A DNA stretch of 55,263 nucleotides, taken from positions 1 through 55,263 of the forward strand of contig JAHRHA010000024.1 in NCBI GenBank assembly GCA_020027875.1, given 5' to 3'. The stretch comes from Micromonosporaceae bacterium. GTDB taxonomy: Bacteria > Actinomycetota > Actinomycetes > Mycobacteriales > Micromonosporaceae. Of the stretch, positions 8,326 to 16,400 are shown piece by piece; position 1 is the first letter of the stretch, and the number at the start of each line of letters is the position of its first letter. Below the pieces are notes generated by a model. The model did not search any database and had not been told where the DNA came from. It saw only the letters and a list, made by a program, of their open reading frames with translations. A program made the translations under genes and the position numbers.

Positions 8326-9033
8326 ATGCCGCGTGTGACCGAGTTCGCGCCGCTTGAGCGTGCGGCCCTCGCCGACTTGATGCAGGAGCTCGGGCCGGAC
8401 GCCCCCACCCTCTGCGAGGGCTGGACGACCCGCGACCTGGCTGCCCACCTTGTCGTGCGCGCCACCCGTGCGGACGCCGCCGCCGGCATCATGATCCCGG
8501 GCCTGGCTGGCCACACGAAGCGGGTGCAGGACCGGGTGGCCGGGCAGGAGTGGTCCACGCTCGTGCGACAGGTCCGCCACCGGCCGTGGTGGGCCGCGCT
8601 CAGCGATGAGGCGTTCAACCGGGTGGAGTACTTCGTGCACCATGAGGACATCCGACGGGCGCAGCCCGGATGGCGGCCGCGTGAACTGTCGGAGGAGTTC
8701 TCCGCCGCATTGTGGTCGCGAGTGCGGGCCCAGGCGAAACTTGTCCTGCGCAAGACTCCGGCCAATGTCTCGGTGACCGCCACCGGCTTCGCCGGAGGCG
8801 ATCAACGCGGCAACCTCGCCGGAGGCGATCAACGCGGCAACCTCGCCGGAGGCGATCAACGCGGCAACCTCGGCACGGTCACGGCAGGGCGGGGCGGCCC
8901 GGCGGTGGCTCTCACGGGACCACCGCAGGAGTTGATGCTCTTCCTCACCGGCCGGCAGCCGCACGCGCTGGTCGAGCTCGCCGGCCCTGACGCGATAACC
9001 GCGCGCATGCGTACCGCCCGATACGGCATCTGA
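8326..9033 (+). CDS. TIGR03085-type protein (DinB/maleylpyruvate isomerase-like fold)
   Basis: This 235-aa protein belongs to the TIGR03085 family of putative metal-binding actinobacterial proteins related to the mycothiol-dependent maleylpyruvate isomerase N-terminal fold. The recognisable core is ERAALADLMQELGPDAPTLC, then EGWTTRDLAAHLVVR, and later FVHHEDIRRAQPGW; the conserved histidines in these segments are the likely metal ligands. Its function is not established. The insert near residues 156-182 is unusual: three copies of AGGDQRGNL encoded by a 27-bp tandem repeat. A GTG three codons downstream (8335) is an alternative start that fits family members beginning close to 'TEF'. Confidence 0.8.
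   Translation: MPRVTEFAPLERAALADLMQELGPDAPTLCEGWTTRDLAAHLVVRATRADAAAGIMIPGLAGHTKRVQDRVAGQEWSTLVRQVRHRPWWAALSDEAFNRVEYFVHHEDIRRAQPGWRPRELSEEFSAALWSRVRAQAKLVLRKTPANVSVTATGFAGGDQRGNLAGGDQRGNLAGGDQRGNLGTVTAGRGGPAVALTGPPQELMLFLTGRQPHALVELAGPDAITARMRTARYGI
8791..8871. repeat. 27-bp in-frame tandem repeat, three copies
   Basis: Three identical 27-bp units at 8791-8817, 8818-8844 and 8845-8871 add nine residues each to the encoded protein. The unit contains GATCAACGCGGCAACCTCG, which resembles the cores of the 33-bp repeats at 33887-34018 and 52623-52721. Confidence 0.92.
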
Positions 9034-9086
9034 CCTGCGCAGGGAGATCTCTATGGCGATAGGTGTGAGCGGATTCATCGATTCAA

Positions 9087-9115
9087 TTAGCGCTAACGCA
9101 ACGACCCTCTAACTT
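9087..9115 (+). promoter_or_regulatory. Putative otsA promoter with a TTAGCGCTAA palindrome
   Basis: TTAGCG at 9087-9092 and TAACTT at 9110-9115 are 17 bp apart and resemble -35 and -10 boxes. The -35 box is half of a perfect 10-bp palindrome TTAGCGCTAA (9087-9096), which might be an operator. The start would leave a leader of roughly 45 nt before otsA. Confidence 0.35.
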
Positions 9116-9165
9116 TAGGTTGGTACATTCCGCTCAATGATCGACGATCCACCCAGGAGGTCGCC

Positions 9166-10557
9166 ATGGCGCGAAGATCGTTGGTCGTCGTGGCAAACCG
9201 GCTGCCAGTGGACGAAACGGTCCGGCCCGACGGGACGGTCGAGTGGTCACGCAGCCCCGGCGGGCTGGTCAGCGCGCTGCATCCGGTGCTAATTGATCGG
9301 CGTGGTACCTGGATCGGCTGGTCCGGCGGGATCGATTCGGCGCCGGACGTGCCAGACGCCGACGGGATCCGCATGCGCACGGTGCCGCTCTCCGAGGCGG
9401 ACTACGAGCATTACTACGAGGGGTACGCCAACTCGACGCTGTGGCCGCTCTATCACGACGCGGTCGAGACGCCTGCCTTCCATCGCCGCTGGTGGGAGGC
9501 GTACCAGCGGGTCAACCTTCGCTTTGCTCAGGCGACCGCCGAGTACGCCGAGCGCGAGTCGATGGTGTGGGTGCAGGACTACCACCTGCAGCTGGTCCCA
9601 GCGATGCTGCGGGAGATTCGTCCGGACCTGCGGATCGGCTTCTTCATGCACATCCCCTTCCCGCCGGCCGAGCTGTTCATGCAGCTGCCCCGGCGGGCCG
9701 AGCTGCTGCGGGGGATTCTCGGCGCCGATCTGGTGGGGTTCCAGACAAGGTTCGGCGCGGAGAACTTCATCCGGCTCGCGGGGCGTCTGCTGAACCTGAC
9801 GACGACCGGCGCCCAGCTAGCGGTGGACGGTCGCATCGTGCGGGCGCAGGCCTTTCCCATCTCGATCGACGTTGACGAGATGGAGAGCCTGGGGCGCGAC
9901 CGGGACGTGATCGCGCGAGCCAAGAAGCTCCGGGAGGACCTCGGCGACCCCGACAAGGTGATCCTCGGCGTGGACCGGCTGGACTACACGAAGGGCATCG
10001 AGCACCGCCTCAAGGCTTACCGGGAACTCCTGACGGCCGGCCGCATCAAGGTGCAGGACACGGTGATGGTGCAGGTCGCGGTGCCCAGCCGGGAGCGCGT
10101 GGAGCATTACAAGATCCTGAAGGACAAGGTCGAGCGCGAGGTGGGCCGCATCAACGGCGAGTTCGGGCGGGTCGGCGTACCCGCCGTGCACTACCTCAAC
10201 CAGTCCTTCGACCGGGCCGAGGTCGCCGCGCTGTACCTCGCCGCCGATGTCATGGCCGTGACCCCGCTGCGCGACGGCATGAACCTGGTCGCGAAGGAGT
10301 ACATCGCGGCGCGCGTGGACAACGGAGGCGCGCTGCTGCTCAGCGAGTTCACCGGGGCGGCCGCCGAGCTGCCGGAGTCGTACCTGATCAACCCGCACGA
10401 CCTGGATGGGCTCAAGGACACGCTGGTACGGGCATTGGAGGCGTCCCCGCCAGAGAACCGCGCCCGGATGCGGGCGATGCGCCGCCATGTCCGGGCCCAC
10501 GACGTGCGCGCCTGGGCCACGGCCTATCTCAGGGCGCTCGAGCATCCCGGTCGCTAG
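9166..10557 (+). CDS. otsA: Trehalose-6-phosphate synthase (UDP-forming)
   Basis: This 463-aa enzyme transfers glucose from a nucleotide sugar to glucose-6-phosphate to make trehalose-6-phosphate, a route to the osmoprotectant trehalose. It is a GT20 glycosyltransferase. The N-terminal VVANRLPV, then the substrate loop WSRSPGGLVSAL, VWVQDYHLQLVP and GFFMHIPFPP are diagnostic, followed by the donor-binding GVDRLDYTKGIEHRL and VTPLRDGMNLVAKEY near residues 267 and 364. The length is normal. The ATG is preceded by AGGAGG at 9155-9160 with ideal spacing. No phosphatase gene (otsB) follows; the next gene is an acyl-CoA synthetase with its own leader. Confidence 0.96.
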   Translation: MARRSLVVVANRLPVDETVRPDGTVEWSRSPGGLVSALHPVLIDRRGTWIGWSGGIDSAPDVPDADGIRMRTVPLSEADYEHYYEGYANSTLWPLYHDAVETPAFHRRWWEAYQRVNLRFAQATAEYAERESMVWVQDYHLQLVPAMLREIRPDLRIGFFMHIPFPPAELFMQLPRRAELLRGILGADLVGFQTRFGAENFIRLAGRLLNLTTTGAQLAVDGRIVRAQAFPISIDVDEMESLGRDRDVIARAKKLREDLGDPDKVILGVDRLDYTKGIEHRLKAYRELLTAGRIKVQDTVMVQVAVPSRERVEHYKILKDKVEREVGRINGEFGRVGVPAVHYLNQSFDRAEVAALYLAADVMAVTPLRDGMNLVAKEYIAARVDNGGALLLSEFTGAAAELPESYLINPHDLDGLKDTLVRALEASPPENRARMRAMRRHVRAHDVRAWATAYLRALEHPGR

Positions 10558-10627
10558 CCCACGCGGCCAGGTCGTCCTGGTATGGCATTCGCACGACCGT
10601 TGGCTCTAGTCTTCGCTTAGCCGAGCA

Positions 10628-10649
10628 GCGCGTGACCTTCGTCACGCGC
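10628..10649. terminator. Perfect stem-loop between otsA and the acyl-CoA synthetase gene
   Basis: GCGCGTGAC (10628-10636) and GTCACGCGC (10641-10649) form a 9-bp stem with a CTTC loop. It lies 70 bp past the otsA stop and just before the ribosome binding site of the next gene. It could be an otsA terminator without a T-tract or a leader hairpin for the next gene. Confidence 0.4.
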
Positions 10650-10676
10650 CCCCCGATCACGGAGGCAACGCGTCCC

Positions 10677-12494
10677 ATGAGCGAGAACATGCAAGTCCCA
10701 TACAGGTCCATTCCCGACATGTTCCTCCAACGGGTGGCGGCCACCCCGGACGCGAAGGCGTTCGCGTACCCGACCGCCTCCAGTCCTGCCTGGCTCACCT
10801 GGAAAACGGTCGGCGAGCGGGCCAGCGCGATCGCCGCGGGCCTGCACAGCCTCGGCGTGCAGCCCGAAGACCGGGTCGCCATCGCGTCGAACACACGGGT
10901 GGAGTGGGTGCTGGCCGACCTCGGCATCCTTTGTGCCGGCGCCGCCACGACCACGATCTACCCCACGACCGAGCCCAAGGACGCCGCGTTCATCCTGAGC
11001 GACTCTGGATCCAAGGTCCTGATCGCCGAGGACGCTGCCCAGGTCAGCAAGATCTCCAACGCAGACGTGCCGGGTCTGACGCACGTGGTAACCATGGACG
11101 GCTCCGCCCCAGAAGCGCCGGTACCCGTGCTCTCGCTTGCGGAGCTTGAGCAGAAGGGAAAGGCGGCGCTGGCCGAGGATCCTGAGTTGGTCACCCGCGT
11201 CGCCAACGCGGTGCGGCCCGACCAGCTCGCCACGCTGATGTACACCTCCGGCACCACGGGCACCCCGAAGGGTGTGGAGCTGCTCCATGGCGGATGGTGC
11301 TGGGAGGGCGTCGCGCAGGCCAACCTCGGTATCCTGCGCGCCGACGACCTGCAGTACCTGTGGCTGCCCCTGTCACACTCCTTCGGCAAGACGCTCCTCT
11401 GCGGCGTCCTGCATGTGGGCCTGCCGACCTACGTCGACGGTCGGGTCGACAAGCTCGTGGAGAACCTGGGCATCGTGAAGCCGACGCTCATGTGCGCCGC
11501 CCCGCGTGTGTACGAGAAGGTGTACAACCGCGTGGTGACCACCGCCAAGGACGCCGGCGGGGCCAAGTGGAAGATCTTCAACTGGGCCTTCGGCGTCGGA
11601 CGGGAGGTCTCCGCGCTGCAGCGGCAGGGCAAACAGCCGTCGGGCCTGCTCAAGATCAAGCATGGCCTCGCCGACAGGCTTGTGTTCAGCAAGATCCGCG
11701 ATCGGCTGGGTGGGCGCATCCGCATCCTGGTCTCGGGCGCCGCCCCGCTGAGCAAGGACATCGCCGAGTTCTTCCACGCGGCCGGACTCACGATCCTCGA
11801 GGGCTATGGCCTGACCGAGACCTCCGCCGGCGCCTTCGTCAACCACCCCGAGCACTTCAAGTTCGGCACGGTGGGCCGACCGATGGGCGACCTGGAGCTC
11901 CGGATCGCCGAGGATGGCGAGATCGAGCTGCGGGGCGTGCCGGTCATGCGTGGATATCACAACCTGCCCGCGGAGACCGCGAACTGCTTCACCGCCGATG
12001 GCTACTTCAAGACCGGCGACATCGGCGAGGTCGACGCCGAGGGATTCCTCAAGATCACCGACCGGAAGAAGGACCTCATCAAGACCTCGGGCGGAAAGTA
12101 CGTCGCGCCGAGCCACATTGAGGGCCAATTCAAGGCCATCTGCCCGTACGTATCGCAGGTCATCGTGATCGGGCAGGCGCGCAACTACGTCACGATGGTC
12201 GTCACGCTCGACCCGGAAGCCATCGTGGCCTGGGCCGCTGGCGGACCGCTGGAGGGCAAGGGCTACGAGGCCATCGCCACGTCGCCGGAGGCCCACCAGA
12301 TGGTCGAGGAGCACGTGAAGCAGCTCAACGAGCGCCTCAACCGGTGGGAGACGGTCAAGAAGTTCACCATCCTGCCGCGCGACCTCTCGATCGAGTCGGG
12401 CGAGCTGACGCCATCGCTGAAGGTCAAGCGCAAGGTGGTCGAGACGACCTACTCCGCCGACATCGAGAAGATGTACGAGGGTTCCCTGGCCTAG
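10677..12494 (+). CDS. fadD: Long-chain fatty-acid--CoA ligase (AMP-forming)
   Basis: This 605-aa acyl-adenylate-forming enzyme activates long-chain fatty acids to acyl-CoA using ATP. The P-loop is YTSGTTGTPKGVEL (about residue 185), the adenine-binding motif is GYGLTET, and the hinge/A8 region reads TGDIGEVDAEGFLKITDRKK followed by the catalytic C-terminal segment ending in LTPSLKVKRKVV. The overall layout resembles FadD15-like enzymes of actinobacteria. I prefer the ATG at 10677 (MSENMQVPY), preceded by GGAGG at 10661-10665. A GTG at 10632 would add 15 residues and overlap the stem-loop. It converges on the MocR gene, with a strong palindrome between them. Confidence 0.93.
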   Translation: MSENMQVPYRSIPDMFLQRVAATPDAKAFAYPTASSPAWLTWKTVGERASAIAAGLHSLGVQPEDRVAIASNTRVEWVLADLGILCAGAATTTIYPTTEPKDAAFILSDSGSKVLIAEDAAQVSKISNADVPGLTHVVTMDGSAPEAPVPVLSLAELEQKGKAALAEDPELVTRVANAVRPDQLATLMYTSGTTGTPKGVELLHGGWCWEGVAQANLGILRADDLQYLWLPLSHSFGKTLLCGVLHVGLPTYVDGRVDKLVENLGIVKPTLMCAAPRVYEKVYNRVVTTAKDAGGAKWKIFNWAFGVGREVSALQRQGKQPSGLLKIKHGLADRLVFSKIRDRLGGRIRILVSGAAPLSKDIAEFFHAAGLTILEGYGLTETSAGAFVNHPEHFKFGTVGRPMGDLELRIAEDGEIELRGVPVMRGYHNLPAETANCFTADGYFKTGDIGEVDAEGFLKITDRKKDLIKTSGGKYVAPSHIEGQFKAICPYVSQVIVIGQARNYVTMVVTLDPEAIVAWAAGGPLEGKGYEAIATSPEAHQMVEEHVKQLNERLNRWETVKKFTILPRDLSIESGELTPSLKVKRKVVETTYSADIEKMYEGSLA

Positions 12495-12505
12495 CCCCAT
12501 TTGCC

Positions 12506-12567
12506 GTCGATCTAGGGCGTAGCGACGTGAGTTGATCTCCAAGCACGTCGTTACGCCCTAGATCGAC
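12506..12567. repeat. Dispersed palindromic repeat, copy 2; likely two-way terminator
   Basis: Two 24-nt arms (12506-12529 and 12544-12567) pair at 23 of 24 positions around a 14-nt loop, with the arm core GATCTAGGGCGTA. It fills the gap between two convergent genes, 12 bp from one stop and 7 bp from the other, so it probably ends transcription in both directions. The same sequence pattern, including GTGAGTTGATC in the loop side, recurs at 28920-28988. Confidence 0.8.
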
Positions 12568-12573
12568 GAGAGG

Positions 12574-14037
12574 TTACGCCACCAGGGCGGGGGCGTACCG
12601 CTCGCGCGGGTGGGAGTGGTCCAGGTTGGCCGCGGCGGCGGCCAATCGGCGTACCGCCTCTGTGAGATCATCCTCGGGCAGCGTGAAGGGCAGCCGCACG
12701 AAGCGCTCAAGGGTGCCGGCGACCCCGAAGCTGGGTCCGGCGGCGAGCCGTACTCCTTCCTCGTGGGCGGCGTGCGCCAGCGCCGTGGAGACCGGCGCCT
12801 CCAACTCCGCCCACAGACAGACCCCGCCCGCCGGCACCGTGAACGTCCACCCCGGCAGGTACTCGCGGAGCGCGCCAACGAGTGCATCGCGCTGGTGAGC
12901 TAACTGGATCCGGCGGGCCGCAATCACCTCATCGGCACGGTCGAGCAATCGCACCGCCACGAGTTGGTCCAGCACCGGGCCCGCCATGTCGACCGCCACG
13001 CGCAGAGCGGAGAGTCGGGCGATCACCGGAGCGGCGGCCCGGATCCAGCCGACCCGCAGGCCGCCCCAGTAGGGCTTGGTCATCCCACCAACGGTCAGCA
13101 CGCGGGCGTTGCGATCGAACAACGCCACGGCTGGTGCACTCGCCGCCCCCAGTGGAAGGTCCACGAAGGACTCATCGACGATGAGGTCCGTGCCGGCCCG
13201 GTGAGCTGCGGCGGGGAGGCGTTCGCGCAGGCTCACGGGCATGAGGTGACCGGTGGGGTTGTGGAATTCGGGGATGAGGTACGCGAGCGTGGGCCGTCCG
13301 GATCGCAGCGCGCCGAGCAGCATGTCCGGGTCCCAGCCGGTGCGCGGATCGAGGTTGTCCGTGCTGACGCGCGCCCGGTGCGCCTGTAATGCTGCCAGCA
13401 CATTTGGATAGGTGGGAGATTCGACGAGCACCGGCTGTCCGGGTGAGACTAGTAACCGCAGGATGAGGTCGAACGCGTGCTGAACCCCGTTGGCAATCAT
13501 GATCTGGTCGGCGTGGGTCGGCACGCCACGGGCCACGAAGCCGCGCGCCACTTTCTCCCGTAGCTCCAGCAGGCCGGTGGGGTGATATCCGGCTCCGCCG
13601 GAGTAGCGAGGCAGATCGGCGAGGGCTTCGCCGACTGCGGTGGTGAGCTCCGGGGGTGCGGCGAGCGCCGCACAGCCGAGATCGATCACATCCAGTTCGT
13701 CGGTGGGTGCCCACATGCCGGAGGTAGCGATGCGGTGGCCCTCCGGCAGGGCGGTCCAACTCCCGGACCCACGCCGGCTGGACAGGTGGCCGGACTCCCG
13801 CAACTCGCGGTAGGCCGCGGAGACGGTGGTCCGGCTGATGGCAAGGGCCTCGGCCAGTTCGCGCTCCGATGGGAGCCGTACGCCGAGCGCCAGCCGCCCG
13901 TCGCGGACGAGCCCCCGCACGGTGCCAGCGAGCGCGGCGTAGTCCGGCAGCCGGGTGCCGGCAGGTCCCCTGATGGACTGCCACCGGTCCAGCAACCGAA
14001 CGAGTTGGCTACCCCGCACGACGCTGCTCAAGGCCAC
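12574..14037 (-). CDS. MocR-type regulator (GntR winged helix fused to aminotransferase domain), YczR-like
   Basis: This 487-aa protein has an N-terminal GntR winged helix (about residues 30-95, with LGVRLPSERELAEALAISRT and a following SSRRGSGSW) and a class-I aminotransferase domain. The PLP-binding lysine is in GGMTKPYWGG and the arginine for the carboxylate lies near the C-terminus in the ERFVRLPF region. MocR proteins sense PLP or amino-compound ligands and regulate transcription. The divergent neighbour encodes a YczE-type membrane protein. The pairing of a MocR regulator (YczR) with YczE is known in other bacteria, so it most likely regulates that gene and itself. The effector is unknown. 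Confidence 0.88.
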   Translation of the reverse strand: MALSSVVRGSQLVRLLDRWQSIRGPAGTRLPDYAALAGTVRGLVRDGRLALGVRLPSERELAEALAISRTTVSAAYRELRESGHLSSRRGSGSWTALPEGHRIATSGMWAPTDELDVIDLGCAALAAPPELTTAVGEALADLPRYSGGAGYHPTGLLELREKVARGFVARGVPTHADQIMIANGVQHAFDLILRLLVSPGQPVLVESPTYPNVLAALQAHRARVSTDNLDPRTGWDPDMLLGALRSGRPTLAYLIPEFHNPTGHLMPVSLRERLPAAAHRAGTDLIVDESFVDLPLGAASAPAVALFDRNARVLTVGGMTKPYWGGLRVGWIRAAAPVIARLSALRVAVDMAGPVLDQLVAVRLLDRADEVIAARRIQLAHQRDALVGALREYLPGWTFTVPAGGVCLWAELEAPVSTALAHAAHEEGVRLAAGPSFGVAGTLERFVRLPFTLPEDDLTEAVRRLAAAAANLDHSHPRERYAPALVA

Positions 14038-14046
14038 TCCTCACGA

Positions 14047-14086
14047 ATTGGCTCTTTCGTTCGCCGCAATTGGCCTCCAGATTGGC
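14047..14086. promoter_or_regulatory. Three ATTGGC direct repeats between the MocR and YczE genes
   Basis: ATTGGC occurs at 14047-14052, 14069-14074 and 14081-14086 within the 53-bp divergent gap, two of the copies as AATTGGC. MocR regulators usually bind several direct repeats upstream of the divergent target gene, so these are candidate operators. The third copy ends 4 bp before the YczE ATG. Confidence 0.4.
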
Positions 14087-14090
14087 ATAC

Positions 14091-14969
14091 ATGGCAGCTT
14101 CCGGCAAGGCCACCGGCTTAGGATTTGCGACTCCGCGGTTGCGGGAGCGACCTGTCCGGCGACTGGCGCAGCTTCTCATCGGCCTGATCGCGTACGGCGT
14201 GAGCATGGCGCTCATGGTCGAGGCTCACCTCGGCAACCAGCCGTGGGACGTGTTCCACCAGGGAGTGGCCCGCCTGACCGGACTCTCCTTCGGCACCGTG
14301 ACGGTCGTCGTCGGCGTTGTCGTGCTACTGCTGTGGATCCCGCTGCGGCAGCGACCCGGTATCGGGACCATCGCCAACGTGGTGGTCATCGGGGTCGTGG
14401 CGGACGCCGCGCTGGCGCTGCTGCCAGCGCCCGACCCGTTGGCCGTCCGGATCGCCTTCCTGGTCGGTGCCGTGCTGCTGTGCGCGGTGGCCTCAGGTCT
14501 CTACATAGGAGCTCGCCTGGGGCCCGGACCTCGGGACGGGCTGATGACCGGGCTCGTCGCACGCGGCTACTCACTGCGGATCGTACGCACCGGGATCGAG
14601 GTGAGCGTGGTGGCGATCGGCTGGCTGCTCGGGGGCACGCTCGGCGTCGGCACTGTCGTCTATGCCGTGGCGATCGGTCCGCTGGTGCACGTCCTGCTCC
14701 CGCGCCTCACGGTCAGCGTCGCTCCCCCCGCGGTCACGCAGCGGCCGGTCACGCAGCGGCCGGTCACGCAGCGGCCGGAAGAAAGCCCGGATGTCCTCGA
14801 CGAGCAGGTCCGGCTCCTCCAGCGCGGGGAAGTGGCCGCCCCTCGGCATATCCGTCCATCGCCGCACCCGGTAGCACCGCTCCACCATGCTGCGCGGCAC
14901 CACGAGCTCCGCCTCGCCGGGGAACATGGCGACGCCGGTGGGCACCTCGATGCGTACCCCCGGCGGTAG
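14091..14969 (+). CDS. yczE: YczE/YitT-type integral membrane protein
   Basis: The conserved part is about 210 aa with six predicted membrane segments, from RRLAQLLIGLIAYGVSMALM to VYAVAIGPLVHVLLPRL. The motif HLGNQPWDVFHQGVARLTG after the first segment and GARLGPGPRDGLMTGL are characteristic of the YczE group. Its transport or other function is unknown. The start is the ATG at 14091; a TTG at 14070 is also possible. The frame continues some 80 codons beyond the end of the conserved region, through a triple 15-bp repeat (VTQRP x3) and then antisense to the epoxide hydrolase gene, stopping only at 14967-14969. The native stop was probably lost. Confidence 0.82.
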   Translation: MAASGKATGLGFATPRLRERPVRRLAQLLIGLIAYGVSMALMVEAHLGNQPWDVFHQGVARLTGLSFGTVTVVVGVVVLLLWIPLRQRPGIGTIANVVVIGVVADAALALLPAPDPLAVRIAFLVGAVLLCAVASGLYIGARLGPGPRDGLMTGLVARGYSLRIVRTGIEVSVVAIGWLLGGTLGVGTVVYAVAIGPLVHVLLPRLTVSVAPPAVTQRPVTQRPVTQRPEESPDVLDEQVRLLQRGEVAAPRHIRPSPHPVAPLHHAARHHELRLAGEHGDAGGHLDAYPRR

Positions 14970-15889
14970 CCGGAGCGGTGCGGGATCGTGGCGGGACTCG
15001 TAGTACCACCGGTTGGCCGAGTTGATCGTCCCCGTCACCCAGTACAGTGTGGTTGTCGTCAGGAGCTCGTCGTAGCTGAACCGGGACGCGATGTCGCCGT
15101 TGCAATCGCTCCAGGCCCTAAACTTCTCCACGATCCATCCCGCCAGGCCGACCGGCGAGTCCGCGAGACCGTAGGCGAGCGTCTGCGGCCTGGTGGCCTG
15201 CTGGGCCGCGTACGCACCCTCCTCACCCTCCCATCGCTCCCCCCGCGCGATGTAGTCGCGCTCCACGTCGGAGAGATCGTCGGGAAGTGGGTTCGGCACC
15301 TCTAGGTCCACACTGGACAGATGGATGCCGACGACGCGGTCGGGGTGGTACCAACCCAGCCGGCTGGTGATGCGCGCGCCGATGTCGCTGCCACAGGCGC
15401 CGAACCTCTCGTAGCCCAACTCGCCCATGAGAGCGGCCCACAGGTCGTGCGCCCGTCGCGGGCCGCGCGCCGTGTGCGGACCGGAGAAGCCGAAGCCGGG
15501 TATGGACGGGATGACGACGTCGAACGCATCGGACTCGTCGGGTGGGTCGGTCAGCGCCGGGACGATCGGCAATAGTTCGGCGAACGTGCTGGGCCAGCCG
15601 TGCGTGAGCACAAGAGGTAGCGATCGCGTGCCCCGCCCCGCACATGCACGAAGTGGATCCGCTGGCCGTCCATCGTCGTGGTGAATTGCGCATAGGAATT
15701 CAGCAGCTCCTCCACGCCGCGCCAGTTGAAGCCGTCGCGCCAGTACTCCACCAGACCGCGCAGGTACGCCAGGTCGGTGCCGAGGTCCCACCCCCCACCG
15801 TCGGGCTGGTCGGGCCAGCGGGTCCGGGCGAGCCGCCGCCGGAGGTCGTCCAGGACGGCGTCGTCGATCCAGATTGTGAAGCGCTCCAC
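14571..15889 (-). pseudogene. Epoxide hydrolase (EHN-type), frameshifted
   Basis: The start at 15889 opens an epoxide-hydrolase N-terminal domain (IWIDDAVLDDLRRRLARTRW, then GVEELLNSYAQFTTTMDG and QRIHFVHVRG). The frame then breaks at about 15631-15640 in the G-rich stretch GGGGCGGGG. The alpha/beta-hydrolase part continues one frame over with LPLVLTHGWPSTFAELL, the oxyanion-type HGWP motif, GFGFSGP, CGSDIGARITSRLGW carrying the nucleophile Asp, and GGHFPALEEP with the catalytic His. One lost base restores a full-length enzyme of about 370 aa. Either a recent mutation or a sequencing error in a homopolymer explains it. The C-terminal frame runs through the triple repeat and stops at 14571. 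Confidence 0.8.
14731..14775. repeat. 15-bp tandem repeat, three copies, at the junction of two convergent genes
   Basis: CGGTCACGCAGCGGC is repeated exactly at 14731-14745, 14746-14760 and 14761-14775. It is open in both strands, encoding VTQRP units on the plus strand and RPLRD units on the minus strand, so each convergent gene reads through into the other. Confidence 0.92.
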
Positions 15890-16400
15890 GCGGGCATCCT
15901 TGCTCGGCGGAGTCGCCTTTGGCTAGCTGGGACGGGCTAACGCCGATTTCGCGGCGAGTCTGATCACCCCCAGCCCGGTGAGTCGGTGACGCGCCCCCGG
16001 GGTGGTCAAAGTCTTGATCCGTAAGGGTTCTTCGCTCGTCTGGAAGCCAGTGTTGAGTCTTCTCTGAGGGGATCTCGCTGTCTCCAACACGCAAAACGTC
16101 GAGCCACCCGAGAAGACGTCCGCGAAGATGGCACTCGTCCCGGCCAGACTCACGTTCTCGTCCTCACCGTTCTTGGATATCGAAACAGAACATCTCCGCA
16201 CACGTGCCTCCGGTGGGCGTCTGCCCAAAGGCGCAAGGGCAGGGAGTGTGACAACTACACAGATCGGTGCAGCGCCCAGCGATGCGGTACCCCATGGGCT
16301 CCTCCTCGGGTGGTGCGTCGGTTCACGACGTCGTGGTCGTCGCTCTCGTCCCGGGCGTCCGGGTCCGCCATCCACCGCGTCGATGGTCGCCCGGCCCTGC
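15890..16400. other. 511-bp region without a convincing gene
   Basis: This lies between the start of the epoxide hydrolase gene and the stop of the oxidoreductase gene, both on the minus strand. No open frame here shows a recognisable domain or ribosome binding site, and GC content is locally lower around 16010-16190. It may hold the promoter of the epoxide hydrolase gene and decayed sequence. No clear inverted repeats of an insertion sequence were found. Confidence 0.5.
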
